From Paenibacillus_I sp035510375 (GTDB taxonomy: Bacteria; Bacillota; Bacilli; Paenibacillales; Paenibacillaceae): DNA of 64,000 nt. The stretch lies in the NCBI RefSeq assembly GCF_035510375.1, contig NZ_DATKHG010000067.1. The stretch is one strand, 5' to 3'. Positions 15,555 to 24,388 of the stretch are shown piece after piece (position 1 is the stretch's first letter; each line of letters begins with the position of its first letter). A program made the position numbers and the translations under genes. The notes under the pieces were generated by a model, which was not told the origin of the DNA, did not search any database, and saw nothing but the letters and a program-made list of their open reading frames with translations.

Positions 15555-16700
15555 ATGACGGAAAAAGATAAACTCGAATCCGAAGAGCAGCTTAAAGGCA
15601 ATCAGGAGAAATCGGCACATACGCCGGAAGAACCGGAAAACGGCGGATACTCCGCAGAGCCGCAACGGGATGCCGAGCGGGATGAGGCCGAACGGGACGA
15701 GGCGGAGGAACAAGAGAACGATCAACCGTCGCTTGCCGCGGATCCGGCTGTTGCCCCGAACAAGGGCGGCAAACGCTACGGTGTCGTATGGCCTTTTATT
15801 TCAGCCGCACTGGCGGCGGCTTTGGTCATTGTGCTGATTAATCCTCCATTGCAGGGCCGCAGTGAAGCCGTCGCTACCGTTAATGGAGAGCAGATTGAAA
15901 AGGACAAGCTTTACGATGCGCTTGTTGAAGCGGGAGGGCAGCAAACCCTGGACACCTTGATCGTCGACACGCTGATTAATCAAGAATTGAAGAAAGCCGG
16001 GATCGAGATTACAGACGCGGATTCCAATCAGGAATTGGAGCTGATCAAAAAGAACTTCCCATCGGAAGAAGAATTCAATGCAGCCCTTCAGCAAAGCGGC
16101 ATGAGCCTGGAAGAGGTGAAGGAACAGCTGAAACAGCAAGTCAAGATCCGCAAATTGCTTGAGCCTAAAGTAACGGTTACCGATGAAGAGGTTAAGAATT
16201 TCTTTGATGAAAATAAAGCGTCCTTCGATTCCCCGGAGCAGGTACGCGCATCCCAGATCCTTGTCGGCACGAAGGAAGAGGCGGAGACGGTCCGGAAGCA
16301 GTTGAACGAAGGCGCCGATTTCGCACAGCTGGCCCAGGAAAAATCGCTTGACCCGCAGTCGAAGGATTCAGGCGGGGATTTGAACTTCTTCGCGAAAGGG
16401 CAGATGGAGAAGCCGCTTGAGGATGCCGCGTTTTCTCAAAAGAAGGATGAGCTGGGAATTGTCCAAACCAGCCAAGGCTTCCACGTTCTGAAAGTCACGG
16501 ACCGCAAAGACGCCGTTATCGCGAAGTTTGAGGATAAAAAGGCGGACATTCGCCAGCAATTGGTGATGCAGAAAGTTTCAGAAATGTCCTCTTCCTGGAT
16601 AGCCGATCTGAAAGCAAACGCAAAGATTGAAAACAGCCTGCAGCAAGAGCCGGCGGATGCCGCCGCCCCGGCAACGACGGCTGACGGTGCAACGGAATAG
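15555..16700 (+). CDS. Membrane-anchored peptidyl-prolyl isomerase (parvulin, PrsA/SurA-like)
   Basis: A 381-residue protein. Residues 1-75 are highly acidic and probably cytoplasmic (repeats of RDEAERDEAEE). A transmembrane anchor lies at about 76-95. A SurA N-terminal-like chaperone region then contains VATVNGEQIEKDKLYDALVEAG, and a rotamase domain at about 205-305 contains VRASQILVGTKEEAETV and SGGDLNFFAKGQM...GFHVLKVTDRK. PrsA proper is a lipoprotein; here there is no lipobox, so it is a signal-anchor variant. The ATG at 15555 has AAAGGGAG 11 bases upstream. It likely assists folding of exported proteins. Its own terminator follows at 16720. Confidence 0.85.
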   Translation: MTEKDKLESEEQLKGNQEKSAHTPEEPENGGYSAEPQRDAERDEAERDEAEEQENDQPSLAADPAVAPNKGGKRYGVVWPFISAALAAALVIVLINPPLQGRSEAVATVNGEQIEKDKLYDALVEAGGQQTLDTLIVDTLINQELKKAGIEITDADSNQELELIKKNFPSEEEFNAALQQSGMSLEEVKEQLKQQVKIRKLLEPKVTVTDEEVKNFFDENKASFDSPEQVRASQILVGTKEEAETVRKQLNEGADFAQLAQEKSLDPQSKDSGGDLNFFAKGQMEKPLEDAAFSQKKDELGIVQTSQGFHVLKVTDRKDAVIAKFEDKKADIRQQLVMQKVSEMSSSWIADLKANAKIENSLQQEPADAAAPATTADGATE

Positions 16701-16719
16701 GTTGATTTGTGCGCGAACG

Positions 16720-16751
16720 CCGCTCCCCGATCGTCAGGGAGCGGTTTTTTT
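16720..16751 (+). terminator. Terminator of the parvulin gene
   Basis: CCGCTCCC (16720-16727) pairs with GGGAGCGG (16737-16744), followed by seven T residues. Confidence 0.9.
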
Positions 16752-16814
16752 AGTCGCTTTGCAAAGTCGGGCGAAAATTTTCGAGTCAAACTTTCGAACT
16801 TTATCGCATACAAT

Positions 16815-16836
16815 AAGTTGCTCAAGGGAAACTTTT
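16815..16836 (+). promoter_or_regulatory. Candidate MntR operator upstream of mntH
   Basis: The 22-base imperfect dyad AAGTTGCTCAAGGGAAACTT (plus TT) lies just after a possible -10 (TACAAT, 16809-16814) and 33 bases before the mntH start. It closely resembles the Bacillus MntR box upstream of mntH as I recall it (GCATGAGGGAAACTTT core). MntR represses mntH when manganese is sufficient. Spacing between the -10 and the dyad would block transcription initiation. Confidence 0.6.
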
Positions 16837-16868
16837 GTGGTTAAATGAAAGTGAGGTGGTGAAGAGAA

Positions 16869-18152
16869 ATGAGGGAACTATCCGGACAATCCGAACTGGC
16901 TTCTACCCCAAAAGCACATCCGTTCCGATGGAGCAGGAAAGGCGCGCTGCGCAAAGCTGTCCCGTTTATGGGCCCGGCTTTTCTCGTAAGCGTCGGCTAC
17001 ATCGATCCCGGTAATTGGGCGACGAATATTGAGGGTGGAGCCACCTTTGGATATACGCTTCTGTGGGTACTGCTGTTAAGCAACCTGATGGCTATTCTGC
17101 TTCAAATACTGGCGGCAAAGCTCGGAGTTGCGACCGGCAAGTCGCTGGCGGAAAACTGCAGAGAGCATTTTCGCAAACCGGTTGCTTTCTTCTTGTGGAT
17201 TACGGCCGAACTTGCGGCTATGGCGACGGATTTGGCGGAATTTTTGGGAGCGGCATTGGGCATTTATATTTTGTTCGGGATTCCCATGTTCCCGGCGGCA
17301 TTGATCGGCGGCGCGATTACATTCGGCATTTTGCTGCTTCACCGGTACGGTTATCGCGTTGTGGAAATCGTCATTTTCAGCTTTGTCGCGGTTGTCGCTT
17401 TCGTGTATGTATTTGAAATTTTCCTTGCAAAACCGGATTGGCTGCAAATCGGCTACAGCGTCTTTGTGCCGAGGCTCGATTCCTCCAGTCTGTTTGTCGC
17501 GATCGGCATGCTTGGCGCAACCGTAATGCCTCATAATATTTATCTGCACTCCGCCATCGTGCAACACCGGTTGAGACCGGGAGACCCTGAACACAACCAT
17601 CGCGTATATAAATACTCGATCGTTGACTCGACGGCCGCTTTAAACATAGCATGGTTTATCAACTCATCCATGATCATTATGGCCGCTTCGGTTTTCTTTG
17701 CGAACGGCTACGGCGTGGAGTCCATCGAAGAAGCTTACGCGACGCTCACTCCGCTGCTTGGGGGATTTGCCAGCCTGGCGTTTGCCATAGCTTTGCTTTC
17801 CTCCGGTTTGTCTTCCTCCGTTACAGGCACTATGGCGGGGCAGTACATTCTGGAAGGCTTTTTGAAGGTCAGAATAGCGTTGTGGATCAGACGTCTCGTC
17901 ACCATGGTTCCTGCGCTCATCATAATCGGTATGGGTATCGACGCGCTTAAGGCATTGATTATAAGTCAGGTCGTCTTAAGCATGCAGCTTCCTTTTACCA
18001 TCATTCCTCTCATTCTGTTTACGAAAAACAAAAAGCTGATGGGCCGCTACGCAAACAAACCGATAACGAACGTATTGGTCGTAACGGTTGCCGTTATCAT
18101 CATCTCGTTGAACGTGCTGCTGCTGTACCAAGCCTTCGGCGGGGAGTTTTAG
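16869..18152 (+). CDS. mntH: NRAMP-family divalent metal (manganese) transporter
   Basis: A 427-residue transporter with about 11 transmembrane helices. The diagnostic NRAMP metal-site motifs are present: DPGNWATN in helix 1 (YIDPGNWATNIEGG) and MPHNIYLHSA in helix 6, with the Met-Pro-His that selects Mn2+/Fe2+ over Ca2+. Ends in a basic loop and a last helix. It imports Mn2+ with protons. The start is preceded by GTGAGGTGGTGA. A MntR-like dyad lies in front, supporting a manganese role, and a metal-responsive ArsR-type regulator follows 70 bases downstream with its own promoter. Confidence 0.93.
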   Translation: MRELSGQSELASTPKAHPFRWSRKGALRKAVPFMGPAFLVSVGYIDPGNWATNIEGGATFGYTLLWVLLLSNLMAILLQILAAKLGVATGKSLAENCREHFRKPVAFFLWITAELAAMATDLAEFLGAALGIYILFGIPMFPAALIGGAITFGILLLHRYGYRVVEIVIFSFVAVVAFVYVFEIFLAKPDWLQIGYSVFVPRLDSSSLFVAIGMLGATVMPHNIYLHSAIVQHRLRPGDPEHNHRVYKYSIVDSTAALNIAWFINSSMIIMAASVFFANGYGVESIEEAYATLTPLLGGFASLAFAIALLSSGLSSSVTGTMAGQYILEGFLKVRIALWIRRLVTMVPALIIIGMGIDALKALIISQVVLSMQLPFTIIPLILFTKNKKLMGRYANKPITNVLVVTVAVIIISLNVLLLYQAFGGEF

Positions 18153-18182
18153 GATTTCTGGAAAACGATTACGCTTCATGTA

Positions 18183-18191
18183 TGTTATAAT
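18183..18191 (+). promoter_or_regulatory. Extended -10 promoter element of the ArsR-type gene
   Basis: TGTTATAAT carries the TGn extension plus a perfect TATAAT (18186-18191). It overlaps an in-frame ATG at 18178, which therefore cannot be the true start of the regulator gene. Confidence 0.6.
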
Positions 18192-18222
18192 GGTTGAAGG
18201 ACAGGATGAGGCGGGTGAAATC

Positions 18223-18591
18223 GTGGAAAAAATGATGCATGAAACCGCCTGCGAAGACAGCTGCGCGGGTTCCGAAGCAGATATCCGGACAGTGAAAAGC
18301 CGGTTAGTGACCGAATCCACTGCTGCAGATTTGGCGGATTTGTTTAAAGCCTTGGGTGATCCGACCCGCGTCAAGATCATACACGCTCTTCATCAATGCG
18401 AACTGTGCGTACACGACTTGACTGTTGTGTTGGATATGGGACAGTCGGCGGTTTCTCATCAATTGCGCTTTCTGCGCAATCTGCGAATCGTGAAGCGCAG
18501 AAAAGCAGGCAAAACGGTTTATTATTCGCTGGATGACGATCATGTGACTCAAATCTTTATTCTCACGCTGGAGCACTTGAGGCATAAATGA
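18223..18591 (+). CDS. ArsR/SmtB-family metal-sensing repressor, CadC-like
   Basis: A 122-residue winged-helix regulator. LADLFKALGDPTRVKIIHALHQCELCVHDLTVVLDMGQSAVSHQLRFLRN is the classic ArsR domain; the ELCVHDL motif in helix 3 is the metal site of CadC/SmtB-type sensors, and an N-terminal CEDSC (about residues 10-14) would complete a CadC-like thiolate site. The C-terminal helix DDDHVTQIFILTLEHLRH could hold a second zinc site (Asp/His). GTG at 18223 was chosen because the promoter overlaps the earlier ATG and GAGGCGGGTG lies upstream. It likely represses a Zn/Cd/Pb efflux gene elsewhere; regulation of mntH is possible but not shown. Confidence 0.87.
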   Translation: MEKMMHETACEDSCAGSEADIRTVKSRLVTESTAADLADLFKALGDPTRVKIIHALHQCELCVHDLTVVLDMGQSAVSHQLRFLRNLRIVKRRKAGKTVYYSLDDDHVTQIFILTLEHLRHK

Positions 18592-18603
18592 CACGGAGAG
18601 TAC

Positions 18604-18643
18604 AAAAAGCATGCACAGAATGTCCTTGTGCATGCTTTTTTTT
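18604..18643 (+). terminator. Terminator of the ArsR-type gene
   Basis: AAAAAGCATGCAC (18604-18616) pairs with GTGCATGCTTTTT (18628-18640), then more T residues. The A/T flanks make it potentially bidirectional. Confidence 0.9.
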
Positions 18644-18698
18644 GCCGGCGTTTACCGTAAATTATTATCGGCAATCCTAATATAGGCGCCGGCCGGGG

Positions 18699-18728
18699 TT
18701 GACATAGGGCCGTCCGGTTCGTCAGAAT
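18699..18728 (+). promoter_or_regulatory. Probable SigA promoter of the ykuK-like gene
   Basis: Perfect TTGACA (18699-18704) and CAGAAT (18723-18728), spacer 18 bases, about 70 bases before the start codon. Confidence 0.5.
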
Positions 18729-18801
18729 GAAGAAAATACGCGGCTAACGTCACAGCTTATTAATCGCAGCCATCGCAAGTTCAGACAGGCGGGTGATGAC
18801 G

Positions 18802-19365
18802 ATGAAACGGAACGTACGGGCTCAGATGCAGGACGCGCTCGTTTTTCAGAATGTGACGGAGACCGGGCTGACGCTGGATGATGTGCAGCAGAGGATTATG
18901 AACTTCATGACACAGGACCCGCAGGCGGCGTACCATTTCGTCGTCGGTACGGACAGCCAGGTATTTCGCGGATACACCAAGTTCGTCACGGGCATCATTA
19001 TCCGCAGGCTCGGCAAAGGCGCATGGGCATGCTACCGGCAAGTCATCGTGCCCCGGGAGCTTCGGTCTCTACGCGAGAAGCTGGCGATTGAAACGTCGCT
19101 TTCGCAGGAGATCGCCGGACGGTTCATGGAGACGACGATCGCCCGGATGGAGGATTTGTTGACCCCGCATGTGTACAAAGGGGCGTCATTGGAATTGTTC
19201 ATCGACATCGACGCCGGAACCCATCCGGTCATAAACAAGACGTCGCTGTACGTGAAGGAAATGATCGAACGGGTGGAAGCGATGGGCATGTATGCGGCTC
19301 GCGTCAAGCCGGATTCCTATGCGGCTTCCGCCTATGCGAACCGGTTTACCAAACAAAGCGTCTAG
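18802..19365 (+). CDS. YkuK-like ribonuclease H-like protein (DUF458)
   Basis: A 187-residue protein. AYHFVVGTDSQVFRGYTKFVTGIIIRRLGKG, ELFIDIDAGTHPVINKTSLYVKEMIERVEAMGM and VKPDSYAASAYANRFTK are the conserved blocks of the YkuK/DUF458 family, an RNase H-like fold with acidic residues (Asp in GTDSQ, Asp in FIDIDAG, Asp in KPDSYAAS) placed as in two-metal nucleases. Biological role not established. GTG 18793, ATG 18796 and ATG 18802 are all in frame; the last is favoured because GGCGGGTGAT then serves as the ribosome site. Confidence 0.82.
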   Translation: MKRNVRAQMQDALVFQNVTETGLTLDDVQQRIMNFMTQDPQAAYHFVVGTDSQVFRGYTKFVTGIIIRRLGKGAWACYRQVIVPRELRSLREKLAIETSLSQEIAGRFMETTIARMEDLLTPHVYKGASLELFIDIDAGTHPVINKTSLYVKEMIERVEAMGMYAARVKPDSYAASAYANRFTKQSV

Positions 19366-19424
19366 ACGGCTGTGCTTCAAGCGGACGAATGCGGTCCGCC
19401 GGGGGGACGGCTTTTTTGCATGCG

Positions 19425-19763
19425 TCAGATGCCCTCGTCTTCGTCTTCGGGTTCATGGCCGACGCCGTTCAGCAAATCGGTGCCGTGGAACTCATCCTCC
19501 GGCGCAGCCGGGTCGACCGGGCTGTCCTCTGCAAGCGCGTCGGCGTCCGGCACGTCCGGAAATTCGGTCCCGGCGCCGTTCGCCGCTCCCGGCGCGGCTT
19601 CCGCGCCCGCGAGCACCTGGTCCGTCGGATACATCTCCTCCAGCCTTTCTTCCGCATCGGGAACCGGGTCGGCCATCGTGTCCCGGTTCCCGCCGAACAT
19701 GCCGTAATCGGGATCAATGTCGCGCTCGGTAATCAGGGATTGATCGCGTTTATTATCGCTCAT
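19425..19763 (-). CDS. Acidic hypothetical protein, probably disordered
   Basis: A 112-residue protein with very many Asp, Glu, Pro and Ala (for example DVPDADALAEDSPVDPAAPEDE) and hardly any basic or hydrophobic residues after residue 12, so it is probably unfolded in isolation. AAAGGAGG on the minus strand lies 9 bases before the ATG, a convincing start. No motif or membrane segment. Similar short acidic proteins occur in Paenibacillaceae without assigned function. It is convergent with the ykuK-like gene. Confidence 0.6.
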   Translation of the reverse strand: MSDNKRDQSLITERDIDPDYGMFGGNRDTMADPVPDAEERLEEMYPTDQVLAGAEAAPGAANGAGTEFPDVPDADALAEDSPVDPAAPEDEFHGTDLLNGVGHEPEDEDEGI

Positions 19764-19932
19764 GCCGTGAGCCTCCTTTCGTCTATCCTGTATTCCTTAC
19801 CCATTGCGAAAGCCTGTCGAATCCCGGTTAGTATCGGCCAAGTGCTCCAATTGTTATCCCGGAACTTTCCTGTGGCAATCGGGCGATTTCGGTTTAAGTA
19901 TGTGTATACGGATACAACAGGGAGACACGTCT

Positions 19933-21120
19933 ATGACGAAGAAAAGCCATCTGGCGGAAATCAATATCGTCCGCGCCATCGCCATCCTTGGCGTCATTAT
20001 CGTGCATACGAGCTCGACCGCGCTCAATCGGGCGGCGGATCCGGCGGCATTGTTCGTTTACAATTTCGCCAACATCTTTTTCAAATACGGCACCCCTACC
20101 TTCATTCTGCTCAGCAGCTTCGTGCTGTTCTACAATTACTTCGGCAAGCCGTTTACCGGGGATCGCCTCAGAACGTTTTACCGTAACCGGATGCTGTACA
20201 TCCTCATCCCTTATATTCTGTTCTCGGTGTTGTATTTCATGGTGCGTTCCTATCCCTACATGGCCGATTACGGCTACCCGCCTCTCGCCATCGGCACCGA
20301 GTTCATGAAGCGGCTGCTCACCGGGCGTGCGAACGATCATCTTTATTTCGTGTTCATCAGCGTCCAATTTTATATCCTCTTCCCCTTATTGATCCGTGCG
20401 CTTGGGCGTTCCGCCTGGCTGAGAAACTGGGCGATTCCGCTCGGCTTCGCGGTGCAATGGGCGTTCGCCATTCTGAACACCCATTACTTCGGCATCGTCA
20501 ATAAAGGAAGCATCTCGCTTTCTTACATGGGCTATTATATGACAGGCGCTTATATCGGATTGAATTATGAACGGGTAAAAAGCTGGCTCACCGGCTTTCA
20601 CACCCCGCGGGCCGCGGCGGCATGGACGCTCAGCTCCGTTCTGTGGGCCGGGTGGCTCATCTCGTCGGCGCTCTATGTACGGCTGTGGTATGCCACGAGG
20701 CGGTACGGCGAGTGGGCGGATAACATCTATTATGAACTGTACTGGAACTTGCATACCATCTTCAGCGCGGTCGTCATTCTGCAGCTGGCGCTGTATCTCA
20801 AACGGTTCGCGGGCCGGCTGCCGATCCGGTGGATGACGCGGCTGGGCACCGTTTCGTTCGGCGTCTATCTCGTTCACCCGCTCGTGCTGCGATTCAGCCG
20901 GATTTATCTGACACAGCTCGATGGAGCGGCGTTCCATCTGGCGCTGCTGGCCGTGTTCGCGATCACGCTTCTGCTGTCCTGGGGCGTAGTAGAGGCGGCG
21001 TTTCGATTCTCGCCGCATTCATGGGTGCTGTTCGGAGCGGCGCCGAAACGCCGCGCCGAAGACGGCGGGAGGGCGTCCGGGGAGGTTGGCCGCATCGCGG
21101 GCGCGCCGGAGGGTTTTTGA
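19933..21120 (+). CDS. Acyltransferase 3 family membrane protein
   Basis: A 395-residue protein with about 10 transmembrane helices. The N-terminal block LAEINIVRAIAILGVIIVHTSSTALN carries the conserved Arg and His of the acyltransferase 3 family (OatA, WecH, exopolysaccharide acetylases), and later helices include YILFSVLYFMVRSYPY and FGVYLVHPLVLRF. Such enzymes move acetyl or succinyl groups onto surface glycans. The ATG at 19933 has CAGGGAG 9 bases upstream. The next gene encodes a glycosyltransferase about 95 bases downstream, so a shared role in an envelope polysaccharide is likely. The Lys/Arg-rich C-terminal tail (residues about 370-395) is cytoplasmic. Confidence 0.86.
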   Translation: MTKKSHLAEINIVRAIAILGVIIVHTSSTALNRAADPAALFVYNFANIFFKYGTPTFILLSSFVLFYNYFGKPFTGDRLRTFYRNRMLYILIPYILFSVLYFMVRSYPYMADYGYPPLAIGTEFMKRLLTGRANDHLYFVFISVQFYILFPLLIRALGRSAWLRNWAIPLGFAVQWAFAILNTHYFGIVNKGSISLSYMGYYMTGAYIGLNYERVKSWLTGFHTPRAAAAWTLSSVLWAGWLISSALYVRLWYATRRYGEWADNIYYELYWNLHTIFSAVVILQLALYLKRFAGRLPIRWMTRLGTVSFGVYLVHPLVLRFSRIYLTQLDGAAFHLALLAVFAITLLLSWGVVEAAFRFSPHSWVLFGAAPKRRAEDGGRASGEVGRIAGAPEGF

Positions 21121-21214
21121 GGTGATCCGCTGGAGATTCAGCCGGATTTGCATTATAGTTGTAGTCGACAGCAACTGTGATTTCGCGAAGCTTCGGAAGG
21201 AGGGACTCCGCTCC

Positions 21215-22042
21215 ATGACGGGTCCGCTTGTATCGGTCATCATCCCAACTTATAACCGTCTGCTGCAGTTGGGTGAATTGCTTGAGGCGCTGGCCCGGCA
21301 AACTTACCGCTCACTGGAAATCATCATCGCGAACGATGCGGGCGAACCGGTCGATCGGGTGGTGGCTTTGTACGGAGAATTGAACGTGAAGGTCGTGAAC
21401 CTGCCGGTGAACGGGCGCCATGTCCGGGCCCGCAACCGCGCGCTGGAAGAGGCGGCGGGCGACTATATTGTGCTGTGCGACGATGACGACCTTCTTCTGC
21501 CCTCGCATGTCGAGCGGATGATGCGGGAGATTGCGGACTGCGATCTGGTTTACTCCGACGTCGAAATATTCGACTATGTCATCGAGCACGGGGCGCGTAA
21601 AGTGACGTCGCGTTCGGTCTTCGCTTACGAACACGATCCGGAGGCGATGCGCAGGTTCTCCACGTTCGTGCCGTCCGGCTGCTTGTACCGGCGAAGCGTC
21701 CATCAGGTGCTGGGGCCGTTCGACGAGGAGATGAATCATTATTGGGATTGGGATTTCTATTTGCGCGCGGCGGAGCGGCTCCGGGTGAAGCGGGTGCCGG
21801 CGGCGGGCGTGCTGTATGCTTTCTCGCAGCAGGGGAGCAACATTTCCGGCAACCAGGGCGCTTCTCACCGGCATTATCTGGACCGGCTGTCGGCCAAGCA
21901 CGGGCTCGGCGAGCTGCCGACTGCCAATTTTTTCCTCCTGCTGGAGGAACCGGACGTGAAGAAACGGCAATCGACCACTGAAATACTATGGGACGGCAGT
22001 CCTTTTCCCTCGCGTTACCGTCCGCAGGCGGAGGAACGCTGA
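21215..22042 (+). CDS. Glycosyltransferase, family 2
   Basis: A 275-residue GT-A enzyme: VSVIIPTYNRLLQLGELLEALARQTY at the start, IIIANDAG, the DxD-type nucleotide-sugar/metal site VLCDDDDLLLPSHVE at about residues 87-101, and FDEEMNHYWDWDFYLRAAE as the acceptor-side acidic motif. It has no membrane segment and would act on the cytoplasmic face, probably on a lipid-linked or surface glycan together with the upstream acyltransferase. The ATG at 21215 has GGAAGGAGG 9 bases upstream; the frame is open further 5' and overlaps the acyltransferase gene, but without a ribosome site. Confidence 0.88.
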   Translation: MTGPLVSVIIPTYNRLLQLGELLEALARQTYRSLEIIIANDAGEPVDRVVALYGELNVKVVNLPVNGRHVRARNRALEEAAGDYIVLCDDDDLLLPSHVERMMREIADCDLVYSDVEIFDYVIEHGARKVTSRSVFAYEHDPEAMRRFSTFVPSGCLYRRSVHQVLGPFDEEMNHYWDWDFYLRAAERLRVKRVPAAGVLYAFSQQGSNISGNQGASHRHYLDRLSAKHGLGELPTANFFLLLEEPDVKKRQSTTEILWDGSPFPSRYRPQAEER

Positions 22043-22095
22043 GGTACCGCGGGGTGAGCGTCGACAATCCGAAACGCAAAGGAGCCGGTTCGAAC

Positions 22096-22728
22096 ATGGA
22101 TCACCGCAATTTGTACTTCGTGGGACGCAATTACGCCATGCATGCGAAAGAGCTTGGAAACGAAACGCCGAAGGAACCGATCGTCTTCTTGAAGCCGACG
22201 CACGCGCTTGCGCCGCTCGACGGGCGTACGGTGAAGCTGGACGGTACGAAGGGCGCTATCCATTACGAGGTGGAGTTGGTGCTGCGGATCGGACAAACCT
22301 ACGATCCCTCGATAGATGCCGAGGCGCATATCGCCGGACTGGCGCTCGGGCTGGACCTGACGCTGCGCGACGTGCAGCGCGAGCTTCAGCGGAACGGGCT
22401 GCCGTGGCTGCCTGCCAAAAGCTTTCCTCAGTCGGCTTTACGGACGGAATGGCAGCCTTATCCGGGGCTTCGGGCATTAACGGACACGGAATTTTCCCTG
22501 CGTCGCAATGGAGCGACGGTGCAGCGCGGCCATGCGGGAATGATGCTGTTCAACATTCCGGCGCTTATCTCGTTTATCGGCACCCGTTACGGGCTTGGGG
22601 AAGGCGATTTGATCTATACTGGAACGCCGGCGGGCGTAGGGCCGGTGTCGGACGGCGATCTGCTGGAATGCCTGTACGGCGAAAAGATCGTCGGCAGCTG
22701 CCGGTTTGACCTGCAGCAAGGCGAATAA
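22096..22728 (+). CDS. Fumarylacetoacetate hydrolase family protein
   Basis: A 210-residue protein of the FAH superfamily. LYFVGRNYAMHAKELGNE, EPIVFLKPTHAL, the metal-binding HYEVELVLRIG (Glu-x-Glu) and an Asp about 30 residues later in LALGLDLTLRDVQ, then LLFNIPALISFIGTRYGLGEGDLIYTGTPAGVGPV. These are the blocks of acylpyruvase/oxaloacetate decarboxylase-type members (YcgM/FAHD1-like). It is cytosolic and Mg2+/Mn2+-dependent. AAAGGAG lies 11 bases before the ATG. Transcription probably continues from the glycosyltransferase 53 bases upstream. Confidence 0.88.
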   Translation: MDHRNLYFVGRNYAMHAKELGNETPKEPIVFLKPTHALAPLDGRTVKLDGTKGAIHYEVELVLRIGQTYDPSIDAEAHIAGLALGLDLTLRDVQRELQRNGLPWLPAKSFPQSALRTEWQPYPGLRALTDTEFSLRRNGATVQRGHAGMMLFNIPALISFIGTRYGLGEGDLIYTGTPAGVGPVSDGDLLECLYGEKIVGSCRFDLQQGE

Positions 22729-22830
22729 ATCAGAGCCTAACCTCCGAACCATACGTCTGAATGGAGCGCTGACGTCTCGGAGCTGGTTTCCCGTTATCGG
22801 CGGCCTTTCATTCGGATTTGACGGACAACG

Positions 22831-22861
22831 CGAAACGGCCGCGCCTTGCGCGGCCGTTTCG
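22831..22861. terminator. Strong hairpin between convergent genes
   Basis: CGAAACGGCCGCG (22831-22843) pairs with CGCGGCCGTTTCG (22849-22861) around 5 bases. No T-run on either side; its place between the convergent FAH and chemotaxis genes suggests a bidirectional terminator. Confidence 0.55.
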
Positions 22862-22886
22862 GTTCGGCAATAAAAGCCGTTCGATT

Positions 22887-24146
22887 TTATTTCACCTTGA
22901 AAATCTGGATCGTCTTCTGCAGCTTCATCACCATCGATTGCATCTGCTCGGCTTCGTCGACGACGGCTTGCACGGATGCGATCTGCTCGTTCATGGCAGC
23001 CGACACCTGCTCGGTGCCTGCCGCGGATTGCTGCGTAATCGCGGAGATGTTCTGAATGGCGCCTGAAATTTTCTTCGCGCTCTCCAGCATGCCTTCGCTT
23101 TCATGCGTGAAGGCGGCGATTTGCTCCGTAATGAATTGGACGCTGCCGACGATTTCATTGAAAATTTGCTGGGACTGCTGAATCAGCTCATTCTGCTCGC
23201 GAACGACGTGGGAATTGACCTGGATGTTCGCGATCGCGTCTTTAATGCCCTTCTCGATGCCGCGGACCAGACCGAACACTTCCTTCGTCGACGCCGTCGA
23301 TTCTTCCGCAAGCTTGCGCACTTCGTGGGCGACGACCGCGAATCCCTTGCCGTGCTCGCCGGCGCGGGCGGCTTCGATCGAAGCGTTCAGCGACAGCAGG
23401 TTGGTCTGCTCGGCGATTTCGGAGATCGACTTCGTCATTTTGGAAATGCCTTCGGCATGCTTGGCCAATTCCTCGATCGTGACGGATACCGCCCCGGTGG
23501 CCTCCACGTTCCGGCGCATGCCCTCCGTCTGGCTATGTACGGCTTCCCGGCCTTTCCGAACGAGGGATAAGGTGTGTTCGGACCGCTCGTTCATTTCCTG
23601 CGTCGACCGCGCGTAGGCTTCGACCTTGCTTTCGATTTCCGCGATCGAATCGCTCATGCCGGAAACGTCCTCGGATATCTCGTTGGCGCCCGTGGCCAGC
23701 TCGTTCGAGGACACGGCCACCTGCTCCATCACGATTCTGAGCTGCCGGTTTTTCTCCAGAATGCCGCGGCTTGCGTCGGAAACATGGCGGGTAATGCCCG
23801 TCGTTTCATTCAAGATGTCCTTCAGCTTGTCGACCATGGCGTTAAAGGAGTGGGCGACGTCCCCCGTCGACGCGCCGCTCGTATCGAGGCGGACGGTAAA
23901 ATCGCCCTTGGCGATCTGGGAGGCGGCATGCTTCATGTCGTCCAAGGAACTTGAAAGCGCTCTCTCAAAGACGCCGACCAAAAAGTAGGTTGCGGCCGCC
24001 AGGACGGCGATCAGAATGAGGGGAAGAATAAGGCCTGCCCCCGAAGACATGGCTGCGATAAGGAGTGCGATGGCGGACAAGATGACAATGGAGTAGCAGG
24101 AGATCATCAGTTTGCCTCGCGTTGATAAACCGTTCAACCGTTCCAT
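22887..24146 (-). CDS. Methyl-accepting chemotaxis protein without a large external sensor
   Basis: A 419-residue protein with two adjacent transmembrane helices (about residues 12-33 and 37-60) separated by only a few residues, so there is no extracellular ligand domain. A HAMP domain follows (LDDMKHAASQIAKGDFTVRLD, FNAMVDKLKDIL), then a long coiled-coil signalling domain. The hairpin tip reads ISEIAEQTNLLSLNASIEAARAGEHGKGFAVVAHEVRKLAEES, the invariant kinase-contact motif. It should feed CheA/CheW from a membrane or cytosolic cue. AAGGGAG lies 9 bases before the ATG. It is monocistronic. Confidence 0.93.
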   Translation of the reverse strand: MERLNGLSTRGKLMISCYSIVILSAIALLIAAMSSGAGLILPLILIAVLAAATYFLVGVFERALSSSLDDMKHAASQIAKGDFTVRLDTSGASTGDVAHSFNAMVDKLKDILNETTGITRHVSDASRGILEKNRQLRIVMEQVAVSSNELATGANEISEDVSGMSDSIAEIESKVEAYARSTQEMNERSEHTLSLVRKGREAVHSQTEGMRRNVEATGAVSVTIEELAKHAEGISKMTKSISEIAEQTNLLSLNASIEAARAGEHGKGFAVVAHEVRKLAEESTASTKEVFGLVRGIEKGIKDAIANIQVNSHVVREQNELIQQSQQIFNEIVGSVQFITEQIAAFTHESEGMLESAKKISGAIQNISAITQQSAAGTEQVSAAMNEQIASVQAVVDEAEQMQSMVMKLQKTIQIFKVK

Positions 24147-24300
24147 GAGTTATGGCTCCCTTACTGGTGGAATAGACATATTATAGCACCCAGGGAGAAG
24201 GCGGTCTATCCTTGTCTTATCATATCGAAAAATATAAGCTGCGTATGCCTGCCGGGCGGGGCTTGCAGGGTCTAAAGAACCAATTTCGGATGAAAAAAGA

Positions 24301-24329
24301 TTGTCGAATTTCGTGAATTCCATTATAAT
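24301..24329 (+). promoter_or_regulatory. SigA promoter
   Basis: TTGTCG (24301-24306) and perfect TATAAT (24324-24329), spacer exactly 17 bases, 60 bases before the next plus-strand gene. Confidence 0.7.
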
Positions 24330-24388
24330 GGGACTCGTGGTTTAATTTTGGAATTACCAAAGAGATCGAGTTGAAAAGGAGGGAAATG

